DNA of 64,000 bases, from contig CAVURU010000003.1 in the NCBI GenBank assembly GCA_963744005.1, positions 1,550,001 to 1,614,000 of the forward strand, written 5' to 3'. The translations under genes were made by a program, and so were the position numbers. Shown in pieces: positions 17,872-26,334 of the stretch. The notes below the pieces were generated by a model, which saw only the letters and a program-made list of their open reading frames with translations, was not told the DNA's origin and made no database searches. Numbering within the stretch: the stretch's first letter is position 1; each line of letters starts with the position of its first letter. This DNA is from Palsa-504 sp963744005. GTDB taxonomy: Bacteria; Actinomycetota; Actinomycetes; Streptosporangiales; Streptosporangiaceae.

Positions 17872-18264
17872 TCAGGCGCCGGCCACGGCCGCCCGCTCGC
17901 GCATCAGGCCGGCCAGCTCGCGGGCCAGCGCGATGGGGTCGATCGGATGGCTGACCACGGCATCGGCCCGGGACCAGGTGGCCAGCCAGCCGTCGTCGGG
18001 ACGGCCGATGATCAGCAGCACGGGCGGGCACTGGTAGATCTCGTCCTTGGCCTGGCGGCACACGCCCATCCCGCCGGCCGGCTGGGCCTCGCCGTCCAGC
18101 ACCATGACGTCGGCGCCGCCCGTGTCGAGCAGCCGGAACAGGGCCGGCTCGGTGGCGACCTCGATGATCTCAGCATCCGGTACGTCCATCGCGGGACGAC
18201 GGCCGATGGCCAGCTTTACCTGGGCCCGGACATCCGCATCGTGGCTGTACACAACGACTTTCAT
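17872..18264 (-). CDS. CheY-like receiver-domain protein
   Basis: A 130-residue single domain resembling a response-regulator receiver with no output domain. It starts MKVVVYSHDADVRAQVKLAI (beta1-alpha1, with acidic HDAD in the usual DD position). The candidate phosphate-acceptor Asp is in VMVLDGEAQPAGGMGVC, and VLLIIGRPDD lies at the beta4 position. The conserved lysine near the end of beta5 appears replaced (AVVSHPIDPIALAREL has no Lys), so phosphorylation may be lost or altered. It lies between trpD and ctaE and is divergent from ctaE. The start could be the ATG at 18264 or 18273. A regulatory or scaffold role is possible; the function is unproven. Confidence 0.75.
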   Translation of the reverse strand: MKVVVYSHDADVRAQVKLAIGRRPAMDVPDAEIIEVATEPALFRLLDTGGADVMVLDGEAQPAGGMGVCRQAKDEIYQCPPVLLIIGRPDDGWLATWSRADAVVSHPIDPIALARELAGLMRERAAVAGA

Positions 18265-18344
18265 GACAGGCATGCTATCGAAGCGCCGGACCAAGCCGGG
18301 GGGTCGCGTAGCGATCGCCTACAGGTTGTCGTAATAATGGCCTC

Positions 18345-18986
18345 GTGGCGACGACAGCAACCGTGGAAACGAGCCCCAGAACGCCGGCCAGCAGACCCAA
18401 CCTGGTCAGCGTGGGCACGATCATCTGGCTCTCTTCTGAGCTGATGTTCTTTGCGGCCCTGTTCGCGATGTACTTCACCATCAGGTCGGTGACCAAGGGC
18501 CAGGGCCTGGAGTGGCCCGGAGCGCACCTGGACATCGCCCTCGGAGCGACGAACACCACGGTGCTGCTGCTGTCCAGCGTCACCTGCCAGATGGGCGTGT
18601 TCGCCGCCGAGCGCGGCCAGGTCCGCCGGCTCGGGACGTTGTTCCAGCCGATGAAGTGGGGCCTGCGCGAGTGGTACGTGCTCACCTTCCTGATGGGGCT
18701 GTACTTCGACCTGGGCCAGGGATACGAGTACTTCGGACTGGTCAGGGACGATCACCTGACCCTGTCCTCGAGCGCGTACGGCTCGGTGTTCTACCTGCCC
18801 ACGGGATTCCACGGGCTGCACGTGGCGGGCGGCCTGGTAGCGTTCCTGTTCCTGCTGGGCCGAACGTATACCGCCCGCACCTTCACCCATGAACAGCAAG
18901 TCAGCGCGATCGTGGTGTCGTACTACTGGCACTTCGTCGACGTCGTGTGGATCGGCCTGTTCACCGTCATCTATCTCATCCACTAG
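18345..18986 (+). CDS. ctaE: cytochrome c oxidase subunit III
   Basis: Subunit III of the aa3-type terminal oxidase in the plasma membrane. It stabilises the catalytic core and proton uptake but carries no cofactor. The 213-residue protein has five hydrophobic segments in the short actinobacterial form. They begin VGTIIWLSSELMFFAALFAMY, and GSVFYLPTGFHGLHVAGGLVA holds the conserved FHGLHV motif. The C-terminal helix contains YYWHFVDVVWIGLF. The start is GTG at 18345 with no strong Shine-Dalgarno sequence. It opens the rightward ctaE-qcrC-qcrA-qcrB operon; qcrC begins 14 bases after its stop. It fits the bcc-aa3 supercomplex with the other subunits in this window. Confidence 0.95.
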   Translation: MATTATVETSPRTPASRPNLVSVGTIIWLSSELMFFAALFAMYFTIRSVTKGQGLEWPGAHLDIALGATNTTVLLLSSVTCQMGVFAAERGQVRRLGTLFQPMKWGLREWYVLTFLMGLYFDLGQGYEYFGLVRDDHLTLSSSAYGSVFYLPTGFHGLHVAGGLVAFLFLLGRTYTARTFTHEQQVSAIVVSYYWHFVDVVWIGLFTVIYLIH

Positions 18987-19000
18987 TCAGGGGACAGCGA

Positions 19001-19822
19001 GTGAGCTGGATCAACGCCAGGCGGAGGAGCCCGGTAGCTGGCTATGCGGCCCTGCTGCTCGGGCTCGCGCTCGTGGCGACGTTGTACTCGGTGTTCACCG
19101 GTCATTCGGCGGGCGCGCAGTCGGCTCCGTCGTCACCCGGTGTCGCGGCGGGCAAGGCCCTCTTCCAGGCCAACTGCTCGAGCTGCCACGGCCTGGAAGC
19201 GCAGGGTACCTCCGAGGGCCCCAGCCTGGTCGGCGCGGGCGCGGCGGCGGTGTACTTCCAGATGTCGACCGGCCGGATGCCCGCCAAGGAAGTCGGCGCG
19301 GAGAACGCGCGCAAGCCGACCACGTTCAGCCCGGCGCAGATCTACGCGATCGCCGACTACGTGGCCTCGCTGGGCGGCGGCCCGCCGATCCCGACGGCCG
19401 AGCAGGTATCGACGCAGGGCGCGAACACCGCGCTCGGGGAGCAGCTGTTCAACGCGAACTGCGCGCAGTGCCACAACGCCGGCATGTCCGGCGGCGCGCT
19501 GACCTACGGCAAGTTCGCGCCCGCGCTGAACCAGGCCACCCCGACGCAGATCTACACGGCCATGCTGACCGGCCCCGAGGCCATGCCGGTGTTCGCCGAC
19601 GGGGCGGTCACCCCCGAAGCCAAGCGCGACATCATCGCGTACATCACGCAGACCCGGTCCGAGCCCAACCCGGGCGGGTTCTCGCTGGCCCGCGCCGGCC
19701 CGACCACCGAGGGTCTGGTCATCTGGCTCGGCGGGCTGGGCTTCCTGATCATCTGCGCGATGTGGATCACGGCTAAGCGGCGCGGCACGAGGCCGGAGCC
19801 TCCAGAGACGACGGAGCAATAG
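19001..19822 (+). CDS. qcrC: cytochrome bc1 complex diheme cytochrome c subunit
   Basis: Membrane-anchored diheme c-type cytochrome of the actinobacterial bcc complex. It passes electrons from the Rieske centre to CuA of the oxidase, replacing soluble cytochrome c. It has an N-terminal membrane anchor (about residues 10-32), heme site CSSCH (near 62) and a second heme site CAQCH (near 162). Likely sixth ligands lie in the MSTGRMP and EAMPVF segments. A C-terminal helix, LVIWLGGLGFLIICAMWI, ends in a basic, Pro-rich tail. I chose GTG at 19001 (VSWINARRR), preceded by AGGGGAC, rather than the longer frame from 18947 that overlaps ctaE. It is followed after three bases by qcrA. Confidence 0.96.
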   Translation: MSWINARRRSPVAGYAALLLGLALVATLYSVFTGHSAGAQSAPSSPGVAAGKALFQANCSSCHGLEAQGTSEGPSLVGAGAAAVYFQMSTGRMPAKEVGAENARKPTTFSPAQIYAIADYVASLGGGPPIPTAEQVSTQGANTALGEQLFNANCAQCHNAGMSGGALTYGKFAPALNQATPTQIYTAMLTGPEAMPVFADGAVTPEAKRDIIAYITQTRSEPNPGGFSLARAGPTTEGLVIWLGGLGFLIICAMWITAKRRGTRPEPPETTEQ

Positions 19823-19825
19823 ACA

Positions 19826-20896
19826 ATGAGCGACGAGACGGAAGGCCCCCTCCCGCCGCACCGGGTGATCGGCACTCCCCCGCCGTCACCGACGCTGCTC
19901 GGCCGCGAAGACGAGCCCGCGGAACACGGGACCGAGGTCGAGGAATTCGCGACCGAGATGCCCGCGGAGTCCGACGACCCGGTGCACGCCGCCCGGGCCG
20001 AGAAGGTGGTCGCGAGCCTGTTCACGCTGGCCTTCCTGGCCGGGTGCGGGTTCATCGCCGCCTACATCGGCCTTGAGGTCGGCGGGGTCGACTCCACCCT
20101 GCGCTCCAACCTGGCCCTGGGCGTGTCGCTGTCGGTCGCGCTGCTCGCGCTCGGCCTCGGCGCGCTGATCTGGGTGCGCCACCTGATGCCGGACGTGGAG
20201 ATGGTCGAAGAGCGCCACGACCTGCGCTCCACGGACGAGGACCGCGCGGCGTTCGGTGAGACCTTCAAGGAAGGCGCGGCGGCCAGCCAGTTCGTCAGGC
20301 GCCCGCTGGTCCGGCGCAGCCTGATGCTGGGCACGCTGCCGCTGCTGGCCGCGCCGCTGGTACTGCTCCGCGACCTGGGCCCGCTGCCCGGCACCAGCCT
20401 GCGGAACACGGTGTGGAGCCCCGGCCGGCGGCTGCTGGTCTACGGCACCAACCAGCCGCTCACCCCGGCTGAGTTCAGCGCACCGGGCAGCATGATCACC
20501 ATCGTGCCCGAGGGCTTCACCGATGACGACGACGCGCTGACCAAGGCGGCGGTCATCCTGATCAAGTTCCGGCCGGGTGAGCTGAATATCCCGACCCGGT
20601 ACCAGGGAAGTACGCTAGTAGGCACGATGAACTGGACAGTCGACAACATCGTCGCCTACTCCAAGATCTGCACGCACGTGGGATGCCCGGTGGCGCTGTA
20701 TGAGCAGACGACGCACCACATCCTGTGCCCGTGCCACCAGTCGACCTTCGAGGCCACCACCGGGGCCACGGTGATCTTCGGCCCGGCGGCGCGGCCGCTG
20801 CCCCAGCTTCCGATAACCACGGACGCGCAGGGGTATCTGGTGGCTAAGAGCGACTTCACCCAGCCAGTCGGCCCGAGTTTCTGGGAGCGCGGATGA
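19826..20896 (+). CDS. qcrA: cytochrome bc1 complex Rieske iron-sulfur subunit
   Basis: Rieske subunit of the bcc complex; takes an electron from menaquinol at the Qo site and hands it to cytochrome c. It has the long actinobacterial form (356 residues) with an acidic N-terminal region and three hydrophobic helices (about residues 65-88, 95-118 and 168-190). The 2Fe-2S ligands are CTHVGC (near residue 285) and CPCHQS (near 304). The second box is followed by FGPAARPLPQLP. The ATG start at 19826 lies three bases after qcrC's stop. The gap to qcrB is 43 bases and contains a GAGGCTCAC ribosome binding site for qcrB. Confidence 0.96.
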   Translation: MSDETEGPLPPHRVIGTPPPSPTLLGREDEPAEHGTEVEEFATEMPAESDDPVHAARAEKVVASLFTLAFLAGCGFIAAYIGLEVGGVDSTLRSNLALGVSLSVALLALGLGALIWVRHLMPDVEMVEERHDLRSTDEDRAAFGETFKEGAAASQFVRRPLVRRSLMLGTLPLLAAPLVLLRDLGPLPGTSLRNTVWSPGRRLLVYGTNQPLTPAEFSAPGSMITIVPEGFTDDDDALTKAAVILIKFRPGELNIPTRYQGSTLVGTMNWTVDNIVAYSKICTHVGCPVALYEQTTHHILCPCHQSTFEATTGATVIFGPAARPLPQLPITTDAQGYLVAKSDFTQPVGPSFWERG

Positions 20897-20939
20897 GCGA
20901 GACCAGGCACGGCGGCCCGGAGGCGAGCGGGAGGCTCAC

Positions 20940-22694
20940 ATGAGCAATGACACCTTCGACGTCCCGAAGGCGCTGAGCGGGACCGGCTCGTGGCTGGATG
21001 ACCGGTTCCACGGGGCCCGCGGGATCCGGGTCTTCCTGAAGAAGATCTTCCCGGACCACTGGTCGTTCATGCTGGGCGAGATCGCGCTGTGGTCGTTCGT
21101 CATCCTGCTGCTGACCGGCACGTTCCTGTCCTTCTTCTTCGAGCCGTCCACCGGCCAGGTCATCTACAACGGGTCGTACACCAAGTTCGACGGCCTGAAG
21201 ATGAGCCAGGCCTACGCCTCGACGCTGAACATCAGCTTCGACGTCCGCGGCGGCCTGCTCATGCGGCAGATCCACCACTGGGCGGCCGACCTGTTCATGG
21301 CCGCGCTGACCATCCACATGCTGCGGGTGTTCTTCACCGGCGCGTACCGCAAGCCGCGCGAGATCAACTGGCTGATCGGCATCGGGCTGTTCTCGATGGG
21401 CCTGATCGAGGGCCTGTTCGGCTACTCCCTCCCGGACGACCAGCTGTCCGGCGCGGGCCTGCGGATCTTCGAGGGCGTGCTGCAGGGCATCCCGATCGTC
21501 GGGACCTACCTGGCCTTCTTCCTGTTCGGCGGGGCATTCCCGGGAAGCGCGATCGTGCCGCGGATGTACATCATCCACGTGCTGCTGATCCCGGGCCTGC
21601 TGCTGGCCCTGATCACCGCGCACCTGTTCATCATGGTGATGCAGAAGCACACCCAGATGCCGGGCAAGGGCCGGACCGAGAAGAACGTCGTCGGTCAGCC
21701 CATGTTCCCGTACTTCATGGCCAAGGGCGGCGCCTGGTTCTTCTTCATCTTCGCCGCGCTGGCCCTGCTGGCCACCTTCGCTCAGATCAACCCGATCTGG
21801 CTGTACGGCCCGTACACACCGGTCGCCATCTCCTCGGCCTCCCAGCCCGACTTCTACATGGGCATCCTGGAGGGCTCGCTGCGCATGATGCCTGCCTGGG
21901 AGTGGAACTTCCTCGGGCATACGATCACGTTCAGCGTGCTCATCCCGTTCGCGATACCACTGACCGTGGTGCTGGGCGGAGCGGCGTTCTGGCCGTTCTT
22001 CGAGCAGTGGGCGACCGGGGACAGGTCTGTCCATAACGTCAACGACCGGCCGCGTAATGCGCCGATCCGGACGGCGACGGGCATGGCCGCCATCGTGTTC
22101 TACGGCGTGCTGTGGCTCGAGGGCGCCAACGACGTCATCGCCGACAACCTGTCGATCCCGCTGTACACGGTGACGTGGATATCCCGGGTAGCGATCTTCC
22201 TGGGCCCGTTCCTGGCCTTCGTGATCACCCGGCGGATCTGCCTGGGCCTGCAGCGCAAGGACCGGGACGAGCTGCTGCACGGCTACGAGTCCGGCATCAT
22301 CCGGCAGCTGCCCAACGGCGGCTTCATCGAGGTCCACAAGCCGGTCGACGAAGAAGCGCTGGCCGTGCTGGAGTCCAAGAAGGTGCCCGAGCTGCTGCCC
22401 GGCATGGGCCCGGACGACGCCAGCTGGGCGTCGCGGACGGCGCAGAAGAACCGGGACGGCGTGCCCGCCCCGGGGACCCGCGGCCCGCTGGGCGCCGCCC
22501 GCCGGGTGGCCAACCGCGCGTTCAACGAGACGATCGTGGTGGACGGCGACGGCCACGGGAACGGTCACGGCGACGGGCACGCCATCGGCAACGGCCACGG
22601 CGCCGGAGACCAGGAGCCCGCCGGCGTGGGCAGCGGCACCGGGGAGCTGCCCGCGGGCGACGCCTCGGACGAGACCGAGCGCTCGGACACGTAG
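20940..22694 (+). CDS. qcrB: cytochrome bc1 complex cytochrome b subunit, His/Gly-rich tail
   Basis: Membrane subunit carrying hemes bL and bH and both quinone sites. It is the target of the Q203/telacebec class of inhibitors in mycobacteria. Heme ligands are expected in MRQIHHWAADLFMAALTIHM (near residue 107) and in IHVLLIPGLLLALITAHLF (near 210). The Qo-site PEWY-like segment appears as PDFY followed by MMPAWEW. It has eight or nine membrane helices to about residue 440, then a cytosolic extension. The last 60 residues hold GDGHGNGHGDGHAIGNGHG, a run of His every two to four residues. The length, 584 residues, slightly exceeds the usual 540-550, mostly because of this tail. It ends the operon before a strong hairpin. 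Confidence 0.96.
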   Translation: MSNDTFDVPKALSGTGSWLDDRFHGARGIRVFLKKIFPDHWSFMLGEIALWSFVILLLTGTFLSFFFEPSTGQVIYNGSYTKFDGLKMSQAYASTLNISFDVRGGLLMRQIHHWAADLFMAALTIHMLRVFFTGAYRKPREINWLIGIGLFSMGLIEGLFGYSLPDDQLSGAGLRIFEGVLQGIPIVGTYLAFFLFGGAFPGSAIVPRMYIIHVLLIPGLLLALITAHLFIMVMQKHTQMPGKGRTEKNVVGQPMFPYFMAKGGAWFFFIFAALALLATFAQINPIWLYGPYTPVAISSASQPDFYMGILEGSLRMMPAWEWNFLGHTITFSVLIPFAIPLTVVLGGAAFWPFFEQWATGDRSVHNVNDRPRNAPIRTATGMAAIVFYGVLWLEGANDVIADNLSIPLYTVTWISRVAIFLGPFLAFVITRRICLGLQRKDRDELLHGYESGIIRQLPNGGFIEVHKPVDEEALAVLESKKVPELLPGMGPDDASWASRTAQKNRDGVPAPGTRGPLGAARRVANRAFNETIVVDGDGHGNGHGDGHAIGNGHGAGDQEPAGVGSGTGELPAGDASDETERSDT

Positions 22695-22723
22695 CTTCCG
22701 GCTGCGACTTCCGGCTCAGGCGG

Positions 22724-22761
22724 AGGCCCGGTGCTGGCGCGAGAGCGTCAGCGCCGGGCCT
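22724..22761 (+). terminator. terminator hairpin after qcrB
   Basis: A 17-base stem (left arm 22724-22740, right arm 22745-22761) with two G-U pairs and a four-base gaga loop, 30 bases after the qcrB stop. It is followed by ttcgtcatt rather than a long U-tract, as is usual for GC-rich actinobacteria. It may also serve the convergent serine hydrolase. Bases 22777-22838 hold three imperfect 20-21 bp copies of a gcgttcg(t/c)(g/c)gttc unit. Confidence 0.75.
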
Positions 22762-22830
22762 TCGTCATTGAGGCCCAGCGTTCGTGGTTCGGGCCCAGGC
22801 GTTCGCCGTTCGGGCGCGGGCGTTCGTCGT

Positions 22831-24000
22831 TCAGACCCTGGCCTTCGTGGTGTAGGTCCAGAAGTCGGGCAGCCAGGGCGAGGGCAGCGGGCTGTCCACG
22901 GCGACCTGGGTGAGCAGGATGGCGATCAGGCCGGTGGACGGGATGACGTGGGCCGAGGTGCCCGTCGCGCCGACCCAGCCGTAGCGGCCGGGCACGTTCC
23001 ACGGGTCGCGGACGGCGATGTCGACGCAGCCGCCGAACCCCCAGCCCTGGCCGTCGAGGAACATCGCCCCCAGCTCGCGCTGGGCCGGGGCGGTGTGATC
23101 GGTGGTCATCGCAGCGACCGACTCCTCGGTCAGCACCCGGCGGCCATCGGCCGCCACTCCCCCGGCCAGCAGCATCCGCGCGAACGCGAGCCAGTCCGCG
23201 GCGCTGCCCGCCAGCCCGCCGTTGCCGGCCGGGAAGTCGGGCCGGGTGGTCCACTGCCCGTCCGGGCCGTCGAGGAGCTCCAGGCCGCCGTCGGCGTCCC
23301 GGCGGTAGTAGCTGGTCATCCGGTCCCGCTTGGCCTGCGGTACCTCGAACCCGGCGTCGGCCATGCCGAGCGGGCCGAAGATCCGCTCGGCCAGGAACCC
23401 GGGCAGCGGCTGGCCGCTGGCCCGGGCGACCAGTACGCCCTGCAGGGACGAGCAGGTGTCGTACAGGAAGGCCTGGCCCGGCTGGGCCAGCATCGGCACC
23501 TCGGCCAGCTCCGCCATCCAGGTGTCCGGCGGCGGGAGCTCCCGCGGCAGGCGGCCGCCCCGTTGCACGCCGGCCAGCCGCTGCACCGCGGGCAGCCCGG
23601 AATCGGCGGCGAAGCCGTAGCCCGCGGTGGAGGTGAGCAGGTCGAAAACGGTGATGGGCCGGGCCGCGGGGACCACGTCGGTGAGCGGGCTGGCGGGCGT
23701 GCGGACGACTGACGGCCGGGCCAGCTCGGGCAGCCAGCGGGCGGCCGGGTCGTCCAGGGCGAGCCGCCCGTCCTGGACGAGGATCATGACCGCGGCGGCG
23801 GTGACCGGCTTGGTGATCGACGCCCAGCGGAAGATCGAGTCCCGGCTCATCGGGGGCCCGCCGGCGCCCTGGGCGCCGACGGCGGCCAGTTCTGTCCGGT
23901 CGCCCCGGGCCAGCAAGCCCACCGCGCCGGGCAGCGGGCCGTTCCCGACGTGCCGGTCCAGGATCTCGTGCAGGCCTGGTGCTGTCCCGTCGGTGTTCAT
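22831..24000 (-). CDS. serine hydrolase, class C beta-lactamase/esterase (EstB) family
   Basis: Penicillin-binding-protein-fold hydrolase, probably an esterase or D-aminopeptidase rather than a true beta-lactamase. The nucleophile lies in WASITKPVTAAAVM (S-X-X-K, near residue 60). The tyrosine motif is YDTCSS (near 155), where canonical enzymes have Y-X-N. The C-terminal HTSG/KTG-like box is expected around GRYGWVGATGTSAHV (near 345). No signal peptide is seen, so it is probably cytosolic, like EstB-type esterases. Length 389 is typical. The start is ATG at 24000. It is inserted, with the two-component pair, between the two halves of the respiratory cluster and points towards qcrB. The substrate is unknown. 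Confidence 0.88.
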   Translation of the reverse strand: MNTDGTAPGLHEILDRHVGNGPLPGAVGLLARGDRTELAAVGAQGAGGPPMSRDSIFRWASITKPVTAAAVMILVQDGRLALDDPAARWLPELARPSVVRTPASPLTDVVPAARPITVFDLLTSTAGYGFAADSGLPAVQRLAGVQRGGRLPRELPPPDTWMAELAEVPMLAQPGQAFLYDTCSSLQGVLVARASGQPLPGFLAERIFGPLGMADAGFEVPQAKRDRMTSYYRRDADGGLELLDGPDGQWTTRPDFPAGNGGLAGSAADWLAFARMLLAGGVAADGRRVLTEESVAAMTTDHTAPAQRELGAMFLDGQGWGFGGCVDIAVRDPWNVPGRYGWVGATGTSAHVIPSTGLIAILLTQVAVDSPLPSPWLPDFWTYTTKARV

Positions 24001-24030
24001 GTCCGGCTCCGCCTCTCGTCCCGTCGCTGT

Positions 24031-24074
24031 GATGTCCCGCCGATGTCCCGCCGATGTCCCGCCGATGTCCCGCC
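24031..24074. repeat. four tandem 11-bp units in a divergent intergenic region
   Basis: Four perfect copies of gatgtcccgcc, plus a partial fifth (gatg), just upstream of the serine hydrolase start. They lie in the 217-bp gap (24001-24217) shared with the divergent histidine kinase. Copy number could vary by slippage and change promoter spacing. Nothing else was recognised in this gap. Confidence 0.92.
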
Positions 24075-24217
24075 GATGGGCAGACGGCCGGGCCGGACGG
24101 GAATCATCGGCCCGGGCCGGTGGCCCGGACGGCCCCGGGGGTCACTCCCGGGGTCGGCTGGGCGGCGTACGCCTGCCGGATGACGCCCGCGGCCACCTGG
24201 GCGGTTACGGTGGGAAG

Positions 24218-25618
24218 GTGCGTACTACGTCGGATGATCCGGCTGTCCGGCCGCCGCTGAGCATGCGGCTCAGGCCCGGGCACTGGGCCGCACTGGATTA
24301 CGTGTTCGGCGCGGCCATCGCGGTGCTGCTGTTCACTGCGCTCCGCCCGGCACTGAGGACCACCGTGGTGGGGCCGGTCGGCCTGGTGTCCACCTACCAG
24401 ACGCCGGGGGCGGGCCCGCTGGCCGGCTTCCTGCTGCTGGCCACGGCCGCGGCCGCGGCGCTGCGGCGGCACCGCCCCATGCTCATGCTCGGGGTCATCC
24501 TGGCCGCCTCGGCGGCGCTGACCGCCGTGGCGGGCCGGCCGGTGAGCCCGCTGCTGTTCTTCCTCCCGGTGGCGTACGTGCTCTACGTCGTGGCCGCCAC
24601 CTATGAGCAGCGGCAGGACGCGGTCCGGGCGCTGACGGCCGTGTTCGCCACCCTGATCATCGACATCCAGCTGGCCGCGGCCCGGGACGCCACCCGCTTC
24701 AACAAGAACGTCCTGCTGCTGGTCGCGTTGTGCGTGATCGTCGTCTGGACGGCCGGCGACACGGTACGCCAGCGGCGCAGCTACGCCGTCCGGTTGCAGG
24801 CCCAGGCGGCCAGCAAGGCGGTGGCCGAGGAACGGCTGCGCATCGCCCGGGAACTGCACGACGTGGTGGCGCACAGCATGAGCGTCATCGCGGTCCAGGC
24901 GGGCTACGGCCAGTACGTGATCGACGAGCAGCCGCAGGACGCCAGGGAGGCGCTGGGGGCCATCCAGGCCACCAGCCGCGAGGCGCTGGACGAAATGCGC
25001 CGGATGCTCGGGGCCCTGCGGCAGGCCGACGACGACGACGGCCGGCCGCAGGCGGGCGGGCCGGGCCTGCTCACGGCGGACGGCGCGGGGCCCGGGACCG
25101 GGCCTCGCCCGGTCCCGGATGCCGCCGGGTCCGGCGCCGGCCGCAGCGCGGCCCCGCTGTCCCCGGCGCCGGGCCTGGCCGACCTGGACCGGCTGATCTC
25201 GCGGACGGCCGGGGCCGGAGTGCGGGTCGAGGTGACCCGCTTCGGGGCGCCCCGGGACCTCCCGCCGAGCATCGACCTGTCCGCCTACCGGGTGGTGCAG
25301 GAGGCGCTGACCAACGTGGTCAAGCACGCGCGGACCGGCTCCTGCCAGGTGCTGCTCGGCTGCCGCGACGACGAGCTGATCATCGAGGTGACCGACGACG
25401 GGGCCGGCCTGCCCGCCGCCGAGCTGGCGGGCGCGGTGGCCGGCCCGCGCGACGGCATCGCCCGGGCCCTGGGCGGCAGCCTGCCGGGCGGGGGGCACGG
25501 CATCATCGGCATGCGCGAGCGGGTCACGCTGCTGGGCGGCGAGTTCAGCGCCGGGCCGCGGCCGGGCAGCGGCTTCGGCGTGCGGGCGCGCATCCCGCTG
25601 CCGCCCCGCGCCGCATGA
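24218..25618 (+). CDS. sensor histidine kinase, NarL-partner (HisKA_3) type
   Basis: Membrane sensor of a two-component system. The N-terminal region has four to six hydrophobic segments (about residues 22-175), from WAALDYVFGAAIAVLLF to NVLLLVALCVIVVWTAGD, and no large extracellular domain, as in DesK-like or intramembrane sensors. The dimerisation/phosphoacceptor box is RLRIARELHDVVAHSMSV (His near residue 216). The N box is VVQEALTNVVKHA, and the G boxes include VTDDGAGLP and GHGIIGMRERV. A Pro/Gly-rich insert lies between the phosphoacceptor and ATPase parts. I chose GTG at 24218 after GGGAAG; ATG at 24263 is an alternative. Its stop overlaps the regulator start as ATGA. The signal is unknown. 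Confidence 0.9.
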   Translation: MRTTSDDPAVRPPLSMRLRPGHWAALDYVFGAAIAVLLFTALRPALRTTVVGPVGLVSTYQTPGAGPLAGFLLLATAAAAALRRHRPMLMLGVILAASAALTAVAGRPVSPLLFFLPVAYVLYVVAATYEQRQDAVRALTAVFATLIIDIQLAAARDATRFNKNVLLLVALCVIVVWTAGDTVRQRRSYAVRLQAQAASKAVAEERLRIARELHDVVAHSMSVIAVQAGYGQYVIDEQPQDAREALGAIQATSREALDEMRRMLGALRQADDDDGRPQAGGPGLLTADGAGPGTGPRPVPDAAGSGAGRSAAPLSPAPGLADLDRLISRTAGAGVRVEVTRFGAPRDLPPSIDLSAYRVVQEALTNVVKHARTGSCQVLLGCRDDELIIEVTDDGAGLPAAELAGAVAGPRDGIARALGGSLPGGGHGIIGMRERVTLLGGEFSAGPRPGSGFGVRARIPLPPRAA

Positions 25619-26325
25619 CCGGCCCGGCGGCCATCCGGGTGGTGGTGGCCGACGACCAGGCGCTGGTCCGGGTGGGGTTCTGCGGGATCATCGCGGCCAC
25701 GCCGGGCCTGGCCGTGGTGGGTGAGGCGGGCAACGGCGCCGAGGCAGTGGCCGAAGCCCGGCAGGCGCGGCCGGACGTGATCCTGATGGACGTGCGGATG
25801 CCGGTGATGGACGGGATCGAGGCGACCCGCCAGATCACCCGGGGCACCGGAGTGCGGGTGCTCATCTTGACCACGTTCGACCTGGACGACTACGTGTTCG
25901 CCGCGCTGCGGGCAGGCGCCAGCGGCTTCCTGCTCAAGGACACGCTGCCGGCCGACCTGATCACCGCGATCCGGGTCGTGGCGGCCGGAGAGGCGCTGCT
26001 GGCCCCGAGCATCACCAAGCGCCTCATCAGTGAGTTCGCCCGCCAGCCGGCGAACGGGCCGACCGCGGCGGCACAGACGGCCAGCCCGGTGGCCGGCAGC
26101 GGTGCTGGGGCCGTGCTCCGGGCGCTCACCGAGCGGGAGCTCGAGGTACTGACCATGGTGGCCCGCGGCCTGTCCAACGCCGAGATCGCCGATCAGCTGA
26201 CCATCAGCCCGGCCACGGCCAAGACCCACGTGGCCCACCTGCTGACCAAGCTGGACGCCCGGGACCGCATCCAGCTGGTCATCCTGGCCTACCAGTGCGG
26301 GCTGGTGTCAGCGGCCCGCGAGTGA
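25615..26325 (+). CDS. response regulator, NarL/FixJ family
   Basis: DNA-binding partner of the preceding kinase. The receiver domain begins IRVVVADDQALVRVGFCGII with the acidic pair. The phosphoacceptor Asp is in VILMDVRMPVMDG (near residue 59), followed by LTTFDLDDYVFAALRAGASGFLLKD with the conserved Lys. The LuxR-type helix-turn-helix is LTERELEVLTMVARGLSNAE (near residue 170), continuing with TISPATAKTHVAHLL. Length 236 is normal despite an Ala/Gly-rich linker at about 140-165. Start ATG at 25615 overlaps the kinase stop, so the two are translationally coupled. It ends nine bases from the convergent ctaF stop. Whether it controls the respiratory genes on either side is only a guess from position. 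Confidence 0.93.
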   Translation: MTGPAAIRVVVADDQALVRVGFCGIIAATPGLAVVGEAGNGAEAVAEARQARPDVILMDVRMPVMDGIEATRQITRGTGVRVLILTTFDLDDYVFAALRAGASGFLLKDTLPADLITAIRVVAAGEALLAPSITKRLISEFARQPANGPTAAAQTASPVAGSGAGAVLRALTERELEVLTMVARGLSNAEIADQLTISPATAKTHVAHLLTKLDARDRIQLVILAYQCGLVSAARE

Positions 26326-26334
26326 CCGCGCCGC

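Noticed and set aside
20856..22598. 580-codon open frame opposite qcrB
   Set aside because: Shadow of qcrB; no domain pattern, very high Gln/Arg/His content.
22831..24000. True class C beta-lactamase
   Set aside because: The tyrosine motif reads YDTCSS rather than Y-X-N and there is no export signal; esterase-type family membership is safer.
24031..24074. CRISPR-like array
   Set aside because: Units are adjacent with no spacers and no cas genes; it is a plain tandem repeat, as are the arrays at 6631, 6961, 41018, 48162 and 56635.
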